Positions 34,299 to 43,382 of a DNA stretch of 64,000 nt are shown here, piece by piece. The notes below the pieces were generated by a model. That model was not told the origin of the DNA. It ran no database searches and worked only from the letters and a program-made list of their open reading frames with translations. The position numbers and the translations under genes are program-made. Positions within the stretch are counted from its first letter, which is position 1. The number at the start of each line of letters is the position of its first letter. Source of the stretch: Actinomycetales bacterium (GTDB taxonomy: Bacteria > Actinomycetota > Actinomycetes > S36-B12 > UBA5976); assembly GCA_027484085.1 (NCBI GenBank), contig JAIXQF010000010.1:1-64000 (forward strand), given 5' to 3'.

Positions 34299-35942
34299 TT
34301 AAAGTTGAGACAACCCATAGGCAACGGCGTACCTGTGACCAAGTTTTCCAGCCACATTGCCGCGACCAATTCCGTTTATGCCGGGCACTTGACTCAGGAT
34401 TGGGATTAGTTCATCGTCTGCGACGGGGCCGCCAACAACAACCAAATTAAAGCCCGTCGAAGATACTCCAGCAATGTCAACACTTCGAATCAAGCGCGAA
34501 ACATTTGCTCCGATTGCGACTTGCTTTAGTGCTTGACGCATGATGCGCCATTCCGCAGGTTGTAAGTTTTGCCCAAAAGTTAGGTACCCAGCTGGACCAG
34601 GAGCAACCAACGAACCCATCGCAGATGCTGGATAAGGCTTTGATTCATCCACAAAAGCTTTGCTGCCATCTTCGGCGAGCAGTAAATGCGGGGATTCCAA
34701 CCGCTGTGCCGGTCCACGCTTAATCCAATCGGCCGCACCACGTGATGTGTTCAACGCAAAGGCAACCGCAGCAGTTAGTAACTCACCAGCACCAGCAGCC
34801 GATAACTCAACGTTGCTGATGAAATCAATAGTGCCACCACCAATGTCTAAAACGGCCGCATCTTTTGCCAATCCAGGAGTGCTGTGCGCACCTAACTTGG
34901 CAGCCTGCGCTTCGGATTGCGCCACGACAACTGGTACACCAAAAATCTCTGACAGATTATTGGGAGTGGTAATCGTCGTGGCCGCGAGCTGGGCCAATGC
35001 TAAATCTCGAGTATGTCCAACTTTTCGTAAGCCACGCTCTGCCAAAACCTTTGTGACATCAAATGCCCAAACGTCAGATGTTAAAATCAACTCAGAGAGA
35101 TTAAGTTGTGCAATGTCGCCAACTTTAGAATTGGAAATCTTTGTCACGGCTTCGAATAAGTCTTCAGTATCTCCATCGTGCCAGGTAACAAAGCCATTTT
35201 GACTTTCCACGTGAATTGTTGAATTTGCAAACAGCCCAATTACAACGGTTCGATCATCTCTAACCCAACGAACTATCTCGGGTAGTGATGAAGCCTCTTC
35301 TTCAGTTAGGTCGAGCGCAGCCCGAAGTGCCCAGATGTCAGTGGCGGTCTGAACCGCTGCACCTTGTGGCCGCACTTCCAAAAAAAGTTTTCTGGCACTA
35401 AGTGCAAGATCAGTATCCGCGCCGTCTACTACCGGCAGATCTTTTTCCATACGTTTTGCAATCAGTACCGCTTCGTCATCAGCTACGACAACACCAACAA
35501 TCTGAGCTCCGCTGGAGATGGCTTTATTTATTCGGTTGGCTGCAACTTCATATCCGGTACCAGAGGGAACGATTGCAATTTCGGGAATGTCAGAAATACT
35601 TTCATTAGTAATTAGCCATGGATTTCCAACTGCCCAACCATCGCCAATCACACTTTGATGTGCAGTCTTAATGATCTGCAAGTTTCCAGTATTAGGAAGC
35701 GGCTCGTGAATTGTGGAAGTTGAAGTGAATACCGGACTCCATGGTGCAACTGAAACTTGCGAGACCATAATGCTGTGTTCGCGCTCAATGATTTGCAATA
35801 GCGAAAGAGCGGCTTTAACGGATGCCTCTGAGCCTTTGACGCCACGAGTCGGACGACGATCCCAAGCAATCGGTTCTGTTCCGTTTGAAATTACGATTTC
35901 AGTCGTTGAGTTTCCAATGTCTATCCCAGCGACAAGTTTCAT
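34299..35942 (-). CDS. Diol/glycerol dehydratase reactivase large subunit (DdrA-like)
   Basis: A 547-residue actin/Hsp70-fold ATPase starting MKLVAGIDIGNSTTEIVI, with a second nucleotide-binding segment DIGGGTIDFISN and the C-terminal VVVGGPVADDELIP. This is the DdrA/DhaF/PduG family, which swaps damaged B12 cofactor out of diol dehydratase at the cost of ATP. Only five bases separate it from the dehydratase small subunit. The small partner DdrB/PduH is not present in the window, so either it is elsewhere or this version works alone. Confidence 0.9.
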   Translation of the reverse strand: MKLVAGIDIGNSTTEIVISNGTEPIAWDRRPTRGVKGSEASVKAALSLLQIIEREHSIMVSQVSVAPWSPVFTSTSTIHEPLPNTGNLQIIKTAHQSVIGDGWAVGNPWLITNESISDIPEIAIVPSGTGYEVAANRINKAISSGAQIVGVVVADDEAVLIAKRMEKDLPVVDGADTDLALSARKLFLEVRPQGAAVQTATDIWALRAALDLTEEEASSLPEIVRWVRDDRTVVIGLFANSTIHVESQNGFVTWHDGDTEDLFEAVTKISNSKVGDIAQLNLSELILTSDVWAFDVTKVLAERGLRKVGHTRDLALAQLAATTITTPNNLSEIFGVPVVVAQSEAQAAKLGAHSTPGLAKDAAVLDIGGGTIDFISNVELSAAGAGELLTAAVAFALNTSRGAADWIKRGPAQRLESPHLLLAEDGSKAFVDESKPYPASAMGSLVAPGPAGYLTFGQNLQPAEWRIMRQALKQVAIGANVSRLIRSVDIAGVSSTGFNLVVVGGPVADDELIPILSQVPGINGIGRGNVAGKLGHRYAVAYGLSQL

Positions 35943-35947
35943 AAGGA

Positions 35948-36313
35948 CTATTTTGCGGTAAGTCCACGGCGAGCGTAGACATCTGCCGCCTGGCGAAACA
36001 ATTCAGCGTTCTTGATAGCGCCGATCGCCATCAAGTCGTCAGCTATCTGCATCAATTCTTGGGAACTTGATCTACCTGGGCGAAGTGCATCGTAATAACG
36101 CAAAACTTCATCATCGGATAAGCCGGTTAATTCGGCCGCTCGCAAAAAGTTTTCGGCTAACTGGGAATTTCCATTCGTGCGGGCCACTTCTGCCTGGTGG
36201 GCCAGAGTGTTTGGATGGATCCGAACATCATCTAGTGTTACGTCGCCGCGCCGAATTGATTCGACAGTAACTTCAGAGACATTCTTGCCTGAAAATCCGA
36301 CTTGTGAACTCAT
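35948..36313 (-). CDS. Diol/glycerol dehydratase small (gamma) subunit
   Basis: 121 residues matching PduE/DhaE: TVESIRRGDVTLDDVRIHP, NFLRAAELTGLSDDE and YDALRPGRSSSQELMQIADD. The N-terminus begins right at the conserved core and lacks the roughly 20-residue amphipathic leader with linker that targets PduE into Pdu microcompartments. ATGA overlap with the large/medium fusion gene. With it and the fusion it forms an adenosylcobalamin-dependent dehydratase. Confidence 0.92.
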   Translation of the reverse strand: MSSQVGFSGKNVSEVTVESIRRGDVTLDDVRIHPNTLAHQAEVARTNGNSQLAENFLRAAELTGLSDDEVLRYYDALRPGRSSSQELMQIADDLMAIGAIKNAELFRQAADVYARRGLTAK

Positions 36314-38559
36314 AATGATTTCAACTCCAATACTTCTGGGGCTGCGTCAGTTACACAGTTACGTTCAATGGCAACTAGTGACACAACCTTCGTGTGGTAG
36401 CGCGCCTCAATCGCTTCATCGGAGTATGGATTTCGAACTGGTTCAGGTGTGGCGCCTTTTGCATGACGTCCCGCATTAATTCCCATCATTCGATAAAGCT
36501 CGCGAGTGATTGTTGGGGCAACAGAATAAAGCTCAAGGTTCGCTAGCGGAGCTAAGTCCCTGCGATGAATTAATGCAGTGCCCTTCGCTTGCAACCCAAC
36601 GCTGACACCAGATCCGGAAAGGCGAGCAGCTGTCAATCCGATCATGCCTAAGTCAAGTGAATCGTTAACTCGAACGATTCGCCCTACGCAGCCTTCTTCT
36701 TCTAAGCCCGCAAGAACTTCCTTAATAGCGTCAGCTACACTTAGCCCAGATAGTGTCACCCAAATATCTTTGCCTGTCGCAGGCGAGACCCCGATGACAA
36801 CATCACGGGGGTCGTAACTTACTTCCGCCGGGCCAGCGACAACAATGTTTTTGTTTTCAAATCCTTGCTGTTCTACAAGTAGGTCAGCAACCGAGCGTTG
36901 TTGTCGGATGGTGTCGATTTGCGCCTGTCTTTCCGGCGTTGGTTGATACCCAGTTCCTGGCCCAGAGTATTCATTTGGATCTGTCACTAATGACAACACG
37001 TTCATTTCTTCATCGAAGATTGCAGACGTCTGTAAGTAGTCGCCTGCAACCCGAGCTTTCAGCATGTCTAAGCAGCGTTGTGCTTCTAAATCAAAACCAT
37101 TCTCGGCAAGTGCAGCTATGACATCAAGCATGGTGACGTTTGTTTCCATGATTGTTCGAGCTGCAGTTAGAGGCAGCATCAAGTCGCCAGAAGATATGTC
37201 CTTAGAACCAGCCGCGTCAACGGCTTGATCGGCCCACTCGGCTGAAAAGTCCCCAAGACCTAGCCATGAGTAAACAGCGCTTACTGCATCTGTTGCCCGC
37301 CGACGTAATCGAGCCACTTCGATCTCATCGGCAGTCCGAAGTCCACCGTCAACACCCCAGTCGCGTTGCATTGCCAAGAAATCATCGATGTCTTCGGAAT
37401 TCCATTGGCTGGGACCGAACATATTGTCGTAGCGCTGGATCGAACCAAACCCACTATTAATAAAGTCTGAGCCACCAATGAATATCGGATGTGTTCGCGA
37501 AGTCCTACGTACATCAGATTCGCTCATCAATGCGTCATTACCCGTGCATGCTTCGAGATTTCGCAACATAACCATCACGTTCTCGGCCATTAGCGAGCGA
37601 ACACCACCCGGTACTGCACCTGCAACTGCTGCGGAATCAATGCCACCGTTCTGTACCCCTTGGGCACCGATGGCCCGTGCAAGTGCAACGCATCGAGCCT
37701 CAAGATAAAACATGCTGCATTTTTCAGCACCACCCATCAAGGCTTCAGAGCCGCCACCAGAAGTAACGCGCATCTTTATACCGCGACTTGCATATGCACT
37801 AGTTAGAAAAGCCTTGGACCATGGGGTGTCATCACCGTCAATAAAGATTTGTTCGGTGCCATAAAGTGAAACGGTTTCGGCGTATGAAACTAATCCACGC
37901 ATACCTAAAGCCAGTTCAGCAGATTCTTCGACCGAACATTGAACTAGAACACCGGGAGATCCAACTGCAGCGCCGATTGAAACTGCAACTGCGTTTGATG
38001 GTGCGTCAGCAGCAACTGGAACGGTGGTTTCAAGTTCCCGAAATCCAAATGCGGCTGCCGTAGCGGCGTCTGCCGCAAGTAAAAGTGGGTCATCGGATCG
38101 ATTAGTTACGTGCGCTTGATTACTTGGAGTGCGACGCGCGCGCATCTTGGTCATAGCAATTACTAATTCGGAAGCACTAAGGAGTGAAAGTACTTCCGCC
38201 AGTTTTGCTGGAGTCATTCCAGAGGCAAGTCGCACAATACTTTTTCGCGAATGATTCGGATCAACCAGTCTCCGCGCGAAGTCAGCGCTTTCTATTTCCA
38301 TTGCTTCTTGCGCAACACTTAGATCAATTCCATGTCGAGCAATGAACTCATCGATGGAATCAAAGTCGGCTTCGCTCCGACCATCCATTTCAACAATTCG
38401 TCCGTCAGTTATTAGCAATGACGGAGCTGGGTCATTCAAGCCATTGAACGCAACCAGACCCAACTCAGGTGCAGGTGTTGCAAACCCGTCGAGGTTGACG
38501 CGCTGTTCGTTCATAAAACGAAAGCGGCCAATTGGCTCGTTTGTTGTCATGCCTGACAT
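36310..38559 (-). CDS. Fused large-medium subunit of B12-dependent diol/glycerol dehydratase
   Basis: A 749-residue fusion: residues 12-560 are PduC-like alpha and about 590-749 PduD-like beta. Active-site residues known from Klebsiella diol dehydratase are all found: QAHVTN (His), RELETTVPVA (Glu), YAETVSLYGTE (Glu), GVQNGGID (Gln), CTGNDALMSESD (Asp) and DFINSGF (Ser). The beta part has DVVIGVSPATGKD and SGSGVSVGLQAKG. The enzyme turns 1,2-diols or glycerol into aldehydes and water with adenosylcobalamin. No encapsulation peptide is seen at either the N-terminus or the junction. ATG 38550 (ATGA overlap with the upstream gene) is an alternative start. Confidence 0.93.
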   Translation of the reverse strand: MSGMTTNEPIGRFRFMNEQRVNLDGFATPAPELGLVAFNGLNDPAPSLLITDGRIVEMDGRSEADFDSIDEFIARHGIDLSVAQEAMEIESADFARRLVDPNHSRKSIVRLASGMTPAKLAEVLSLLSASELVIAMTKMRARRTPSNQAHVTNRSDDPLLLAADAATAAAFGFRELETTVPVAADAPSNAVAVSIGAAVGSPGVLVQCSVEESAELALGMRGLVSYAETVSLYGTEQIFIDGDDTPWSKAFLTSAYASRGIKMRVTSGGGSEALMGGAEKCSMFYLEARCVALARAIGAQGVQNGGIDSAAVAGAVPGGVRSLMAENVMVMLRNLEACTGNDALMSESDVRRTSRTHPIFIGGSDFINSGFGSIQRYDNMFGPSQWNSEDIDDFLAMQRDWGVDGGLRTADEIEVARLRRRATDAVSAVYSWLGLGDFSAEWADQAVDAAGSKDISSGDLMLPLTAARTIMETNVTMLDVIAALAENGFDLEAQRCLDMLKARVAGDYLQTSAIFDEEMNVLSLVTDPNEYSGPGTGYQPTPERQAQIDTIRQQRSVADLLVEQQGFENKNIVVAGPAEVSYDPRDVVIGVSPATGKDIWVTLSGLSVADAIKEVLAGLEEEGCVGRIVRVNDSLDLGMIGLTAARLSGSGVSVGLQAKGTALIHRRDLAPLANLELYSVAPTITRELYRMMGINAGRHAKGATPEPVRNPYSDEAIEARYHTKVVSLVAIERNCVTDAAPEVLELKSL

Positions 38560-38981
38560 GCTCGATTGAAGACTTCAATTCCAGCTTGGGCGCACACTTG
38601 ATCTTCATCCCATGATCCGCCACTCACCCCGATGGCTCCGACAACGCGATCGCCATCCCAGCATGGAATTCCGCCAGCAAATGCAATGTAGCGACCATTG
38701 CCGTTTGCGCTCATGCCCGGTAAATCTCCTTCTGGAGCAACGCGGGCTCGCAATTCGCCCGTCTCAATTCGATTTGTAACTGAGGTGTAGGCCTTATCAA
38801 CGGCCAGATTAGGCCCGGCAAGTTCGGCACCATCCATGCGCTGAAAACTTAACAAGTTTGCGCCGGCATCTAATACTGCGATTGACATCGGTGCATTGAT
38901 TTCAATTGCTTTAGCTTTAGCAGCATTTGTCATTTCGACCGCTAGGGCTAAATCAATTTCCATTCGCTCAACTCTTGGCAT
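38547..38981 (-). CDS. GlcG/HbpS-family (DUF336) protein, PduO C-terminal-like
   Basis: 144 residues from ATG 38981, chosen because AGAAGGG precedes it and the ATG overlaps the acetamidase stop (TAATG); a nine-residue longer frame exists. It matches DUF336: LALAVEMTNAAKAKAIEI, PMSIAVLDAGANLLSFQRMD, GIPCWDGDRVVGAIGVSGG. The same domain forms the C-terminal half of PduO and the haem-binding HbpS. Its place directly before the B12 dehydratase suggests a role in cofactor handling or redox sensing, but that is inference. Confidence 0.85.
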   Translation of the reverse strand: MPRVERMEIDLALAVEMTNAAKAKAIEINAPMSIAVLDAGANLLSFQRMDGAELAGPNLAVDKAYTSVTNRIETGELRARVAPEGDLPGMSANGNGRYIAFAGGIPCWDGDRVVGAIGVSGGSWDEDQVCAQAGIEVFNRACQA

Positions 38982-40024
38982 TACTTGCCCTTCTGGTATT
39001 CGCGCCACTGCTGGGCCCGAGCCTGCATCTTGCGGTGCATTCCTTGCATTACATTCACACTACCCAAGTATTCTTTTGCGACCTTAGCGACCATTGTGTA
39101 ATTAGTGTCAACCACGTTGGCGACCGGAGTCAGCGCAGTTTGAGAGACAAACTGGTAACTATCTAATGTTGACTGGCCCGTTAATTCGCTAACCCAATGA
39201 ACCATTTGCGAATGTGCGATTCGGAAGGCATCTTCGAGTGGCTTAGTTGAGCCAGTAGTAATGATGTAATCATCTGATTCGATTCTTGGCCAAGGAGTTG
39301 GGGTTCCTTTTATTAAATCTAAAATCAAAACAGTGTCCATTGCGGTTTCAACGGCAACGCCGCAAGTCTCACCTTCACCTTGGCGAGCATGACCATCGCC
39401 AAATGAAAACAGTGCACCTTCAACGTTGACGCCCAGATAACAAGTGACGCCGGCGCGCATTTCCGGAGTATCCATATTTCCGCCCCAGTCACCTGGAGTC
39501 AGAGACGATCGAACTTCGCCAAGCGCCGGTGCTACGCCAACCGTGCCATGCATTGGATCAAGTGGCAGTGCTGCCGTGAATTTTGTATCAGCTGCGGCAT
39601 AACGAACTAAACGTTCTTGTAAATCCAATTCGTAAATCCAGGTTCGTTCTAAAAGTGCTGGTTGCAAAGTTGCAGTTGTCGCGGTGGAAGTAAGCGCACC
39701 AAAGAATGGAACCGTAGTACTTACACCCCAAGCTTCACGTGGCTCAATTGAAATGAAGTGAACGGCTAACGTGTCTCCAGGCTCTGCGCCTTCAACATAG
39801 AAAGGCCCAGTTTGCGGATTGAGAAATCGTGGGTCACAAACTTGCGTTGACATGTCGCTGGCTGATTTAACGCGACCACCAAAGCAGTCGAATGACCAAG
39901 AGTCAATAATGGCCCCTGGCCTTACGCTGACAACACCTTCGCGGCCGCCAAAAGTAAAGGCATGAGTGGCAGGGTCAGCATCTTCATCTGGTGTCCAATT
40001 ACAAATCTCAAGGTCAAGTGTCAT
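38981..40024 (-). CDS. Acetamidase/formamidase family protein
   Basis: A 347-residue FmdA/AmdA-type amidase. Landmarks are VYVEGAEPGDTLAVHF-like (FYVEGAEPGDTLAVHFISI), DWGGNMDTPEMRAGVTCYLG and FSFGDGHARQGEGETCGVAVE. It hydrolyses short aliphatic amides such as formamide or acetamide to ammonia and the acid. First gene of the dehydratase operon, which is odd because an amidase has no role in known diol pathways. Together with the urease-like and C45 genes downstream it suggests scavenging of amide nitrogen. Confidence 0.9.
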   Translation of the reverse strand: MTLDLEICNWTPDEDADPATHAFTFGGREGVVSVRPGAIIDSWSFDCFGGRVKSASDMSTQVCDPRFLNPQTGPFYVEGAEPGDTLAVHFISIEPREAWGVSTTVPFFGALTSTATTATLQPALLERTWIYELDLQERLVRYAAADTKFTAALPLDPMHGTVGVAPALGEVRSSLTPGDWGGNMDTPEMRAGVTCYLGVNVEGALFSFGDGHARQGEGETCGVAVETAMDTVLILDLIKGTPTPWPRIESDDYIITTGSTKPLEDAFRIAHSQMVHWVSELTGQSTLDSYQFVSQTALTPVANVVDTNYTMVAKVAKEYLGSVNVMQGMHRKMQARAQQWREYQKGK

Positions 40025-40084
40025 GCCCTTATTCTTGCCGATTTAGCGAGGCATTTACTTAAGGTTTATGAAGTCTTTAGACAA

Positions 40085-40121
40085 AAAAACTGGGTGCCAG
40101 CAATGCTGACACCCAGTTTTT
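40085..40121 (-). terminator. Intrinsic terminator between the APC permease and the acetamidase operon
   Basis: Stem AAAAACTGGGTG / CACCCAGTTTTT with inner CAGCA/TGCTG pairing. On the minus strand the stem is followed by a T run. It ends the permease message and separates it from the acetamidase/dehydratase operon, whose promoter must lie in the remaining 60 bases. Confidence 0.9.
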
Positions 40122-40130
40122 ATTTGAACA

Positions 40131-41711
40131 CTATGCGCGTTCGTGAGCTTCTTCCAGAGTCGTACGACCGATTTCTTCGTAGATTTCTGGATGCTTTGAC
40201 TTGACCCATAGGGCGTAAAGCAGACCGAAGATCAGAGTACCTGCAATCTCATATGGCAAGTACTTGACCATTAATGAGTTTGACTGGTAACCAGCAGCGA
40301 AGCCTGAACCAACAGCACTGAATAGAAGTGTCAATGCGTAGATCATGCCTGCGGCGCCAGCAAGAGGAGCAACCAAAGTGGTTAGAACATTGCCCTTCTT
40401 CTTCTTTTTACCCCAGAAGTAACCGATTACTGCAAATGAGCAGATGACCTGTACCACCAGAATGAACGCAGTTCCAACAAGTGATGGAACGGTGTAGATA
40501 ACACCGTATGGCAACAATGCTGGGTCTGAAGTTGCACCTTCAACTGCTGGATCTGATGTCCATGCAGTTGAGAAGTTTGCAAACAGCAGAACCATAACGA
40601 TGTTAAGAACCGTTACGACTGTTGATGCCACAGCAGGTGACTGATGTGTTGGGTGAGTGCTCGATAGCTTGTTGCGGATACCAGCAAATGGAAGTTCACG
40701 ACCAAGTGCAAATACGTAGCGAGAAGCTGCATTGTGGAATGCCATGGCGCAAGCAAATGAACCAATTACCAGAAGCACGCGGTATGTTCCTTCTGCAAGC
40801 GAACCTAGGTTTGCTTCAACTGGGACCAACCAAAGGTCAACTGGGTTTCCAGTAGATCCGGAAGCAACTTCTACAGAAGTCTTTGCACCGTTAGCAACAA
40901 CTGCCATCCAAGAAACGAATGTGTAGAAAACACCAAGTCCGATAACTGCGATCATTGTGGCACGAGGAATCACGTTCTTAGGATCTTTGGATTCTTCACC
41001 GTAGGCAGCAGTGGTTTCAAAACCAATCCATGACCAGAAAGCAAAGAAGATACCAAGTGCAGCAGTACCCGCAGCAACGCTAGATCCGAAAGCTCCAGCT
41101 TCTAGATTTGCAAATGCAGCCATTGGCGAAATGGTTTCTGAAACCATGAAGCCATCAGGTCCACCCTTGAAAAGTACGCTGAATCCGAAAGCTGCAAGAA
41201 GTAGAACTTCTGCAACAAGTGTGACTCCGAGTACGACTGCAGCAACAGAGATGTCAAAGTAAGTCAAAACCCAAATTAGGATCATGCCGCCGATTGCAAG
41301 AATCAGCCAGTTGACATCGATGCCTGCCATCGAACTCAAGGTGTTCGAAGCGAAGAATGAGAAACCACCGATTAAGGTACCTTCGAAAAGAATGTACGAA
41401 ATGGTGGCAAGTAGACCTGCAGCCATACCCCAAACTTGTCCAAGTCCTTGAGAAATGAATCCGTAGAAGGCACCAGCAGTTGTAACGTGCTTCGCCATCG
41501 CAGAGAAACCAATTGCGAAAATCGATAGAACGATCGTTGCAAATAGGAAGCCGGCAGGAGCACCGATTCCGTTACCCCAACCAACACCAACAGGCATGTT
41601 GAAGCTCATCGCAGTGATCGGCGCAGCATTTGCTACCGCCATAAACAAAACTGCTGTTAAACCAACAGCACCTTTGCGAAGGCCTTTTTGGCTTTCGTTA
41701 TTTGTCGACAT
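40131..41711 (-). CDS. APC-superfamily amino acid/amine permease of the BMC locus
   Basis: A 526-residue permease with about 12-14 helices. The N-terminal APC signature is visible in GLTAVLFMAVANAAPITAMS and GAFYGFISQGLGQVWGMAAG; FWSWIGFETTAAYGEESKDP is the conserved helix 6-7 region. It belongs to the amino acid-polyamine-organocation family. It is transcribed away from the microcompartment genes across a 360-base divergent region; RMM loci are known to include such a permease, which would bring in the amino alcohol or amine. Confidence 0.88.
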   Translation of the reverse strand: MSTNNESQKGLRKGAVGLTAVLFMAVANAAPITAMSFNMPVGVGWGNGIGAPAGFLFATIVLSIFAIGFSAMAKHVTTAGAFYGFISQGLGQVWGMAAGLLATISYILFEGTLIGGFSFFASNTLSSMAGIDVNWLILAIGGMILIWVLTYFDISVAAVVLGVTLVAEVLLLAAFGFSVLFKGGPDGFMVSETISPMAAFANLEAGAFGSSVAAGTAALGIFFAFWSWIGFETTAAYGEESKDPKNVIPRATMIAVIGLGVFYTFVSWMAVVANGAKTSVEVASGSTGNPVDLWLVPVEANLGSLAEGTYRVLLVIGSFACAMAFHNAASRYVFALGRELPFAGIRNKLSSTHPTHQSPAVASTVVTVLNIVMVLLFANFSTAWTSDPAVEGATSDPALLPYGVIYTVPSLVGTAFILVVQVICSFAVIGYFWGKKKKKGNVLTTLVAPLAGAAGMIYALTLLFSAVGSGFAAGYQSNSLMVKYLPYEIAGTLIFGLLYALWVKSKHPEIYEEIGRTTLEEAHERA

Positions 41712-42071
41712 TCATTCGACCCTTTCGTTGTAATGCCGGGGAGCTCCCGGCATTTTCACTTAAGCCGTGGGTGACCTGAGTCACACGGTTGGAATGACTT
41801 TGCCAGAAGATGCACCCCAAAACAACGAAATTGAGATTGTTTTTGAAACTTTTTGGTTAACAGATTTTGATTTTTGGTCTAAATGAGGCCACAAATATCT
41901 CTAAAATTCAGCCCACAAGTCATAATTCCCAATGATTGCAAGGGTTTTATTGTTAAACCAAAATTCAACCAAAAGTTGCTAAAAGGTATGGTCATTTGGT
42001 CTAATTTTATGTAATCATTGAGATAGCGAATTAGGAATTTGATTCCACAAAGCACTCAGAAAGGGTTCGGG
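41712..42071. promoter_or_regulatory. Divergent promoter region of the permease and microcompartment operons
   Basis: A 360-base AT-rich intergenic region with no gene seen. The 10-base sequence TTTGGTCTAA occurs twice in direct orientation, at 41873-41882 and 41995-42004. TGGTCTA is the left half of the palindrome bound by several GntR regulators of the HutC type (TGGTCTAGACCA), and a HutC/UTRA-type GntR regulator is encoded at 49260. Nearby AACCAAAATTCAACCAAAA could provide further half-sites. These are candidate operators; promoters themselves could not be placed with confidence. Confidence 0.45.
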
Positions 42072-43382
42072 ATGACACAAGAAAATACAGCAGCACCCGA
42101 ATTTGATTACGGACTGTTTTCATATGACTCCAAAGAGCAGATGCTCGATAAGTCCAAAGAGTTTTGGAACCCAGGCAAAACCCAATTCTGGATTGACTCT
42201 GGAGTTCCGTTAGTAATCGATCGCCGTGAAGAGTACTTCATTTATGACATGTCAGGTAAGCGCCTAATTGATGCTCATTTAAATGGTGGAACATACAACT
42301 TAGGTCACCGAAATCCTGAAGTGGTTCAAGCCGTAACGATGGCTATGCAGCATTTTGATATTGGCAATCACCACTTTCCATCGCTGGCACGTACTGCACT
42401 GGCAGAAGCTTTAATCAAGACCGCACCTTCTGGATTAAGCAAAGTCATCTACGGCTCCGGTGGTGGCGAGGCAATCGACATTGCGCTAAAGACTGCGCGT
42501 CATGCTACGCAAAAGCGCAAAATCGTCTCGATTATCAAGGCCTATCACGGTCACACCGGACTTGCAGTTGGAACCGGTGACGATCGCTTCTCAAAGCTTT
42601 TCCTTTCTGATCGCCCAGAAGAATTTCCACATGTGCCATTCAATGACTTAGAAGCTATGGAAGATGCATTACGTGGCCGCGATGTGGCTGCAGTAATTAT
42701 GGAAACGATTCCAGCTACTTATGGCTTCCCACTTCCGAACCCAGGTTACTTAGAAGCAGTGAAGGCGCTATGTGAAAAATACGACGCTTTATATATTGCA
42801 GATGAAGTGCAAACCGGCTTAATGCGTACTGGCGAACTTTGGGGAATCACCAAGCATGGAATTACTCCAGACATACTTGTCACCGGCAAGGGCATCTCGG
42901 GTGGTTTGTACCCGATTGCCGCAGTACTAGCTACCGAAAAAGCCGCTGGTTGGTTAAACGAAGATGGCTTCGGACACATTTCAACTTTCGGGGGCGCCGA
43001 ACTTGGCTGTATTGCAGCACTAAAGACTTTGGAAATTTGCTCACGTGAAGAAACTCGTTCAATGGTTCACTACATCGCTGACTATGTAGGCAAGCGCCTT
43101 GCTGAGGTTCAGGCAACTTATCCAGATTGGTTTGTTGGCATCCGCCAAAATGGTGTGATTCTTGGTCTGGAATTTGCTCACCCACAAGGTGCCAAGTACG
43201 TAATGCGCCACTTGTATGAAAACGGTGTGTGGGCGATCTTCTCAACACTTGATCCGCGGGTACTCCAATACAAGCCGGGAATTTTGCTGAAACCTGAAGT
43301 TGCCGAAGAAATGCTGGACCGCACTGAGCTAGCAATCGGAAAAGCTTATGCAGAAATTCGTAACGAGCGGAGGTCAGCATGA
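42072..43382 (+). CDS. Class III aminotransferase/phospho-lyase of the RMM microcompartment
   Basis: 436 residues from ATG 42072, preceded by AGAAAGGG at good distance; a 33-base longer frame would need TTG. PLP-fold landmarks are YGSGGGEAIDIALKTARHA, IADEVQTGLMRTGELWG and the PLP lysine Lys273 in VTGKGISGGLYPIAAV. RMM loci always carry such an enzyme. Because a kinase is in the same operon, it may act as an amino-alcohol-phosphate phospho-lyase, as ethanolamine-phosphate phospho-lyase does, yielding an aldehyde, ammonia and phosphate. No encapsulation helix is seen at either end. ATGA overlap with the aldehyde dehydrogenase. Confidence 0.88.
   Translation: MTQENTAAPEFDYGLFSYDSKEQMLDKSKEFWNPGKTQFWIDSGVPLVIDRREEYFIYDMSGKRLIDAHLNGGTYNLGHRNPEVVQAVTMAMQHFDIGNHHFPSLARTALAEALIKTAPSGLSKVIYGSGGGEAIDIALKTARHATQKRKIVSIIKAYHGHTGLAVGTGDDRFSKLFLSDRPEEFPHVPFNDLEAMEDALRGRDVAAVIMETIPATYGFPLPNPGYLEAVKALCEKYDALYIADEVQTGLMRTGELWGITKHGITPDILVTGKGISGGLYPIAAVLATEKAAGWLNEDGFGHISTFGGAELGCIAALKTLEICSREETRSMVHYIADYVGKRLAEVQATYPDWFVGIRQNGVILGLEFAHPQGAKYVMRHLYENGVWAIFSTLDPRVLQYKPGILLKPEVAEEMLDRTELAIGKAYAEIRNERRSA

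Noticed and set aside
34299-38559. Reading the whole 34-51 kb region as a Pdu-type 1,2-propanediol microcompartment because PduCDE homologues are present
   Set aside because: The shell set (two BMC-T, one BMC-P, one BMC-H), aminotransferase, APH kinase and SDR are the RMM set; PduL, PduQ, PduA/J/K/U and targeting leaders on the dehydratase are missing.
42039-42071. TTG start for the class III aminotransferase
   Set aside because: ATG 42072 has AGAAAGGG at proper spacing and the extra residues match nothing in the family.
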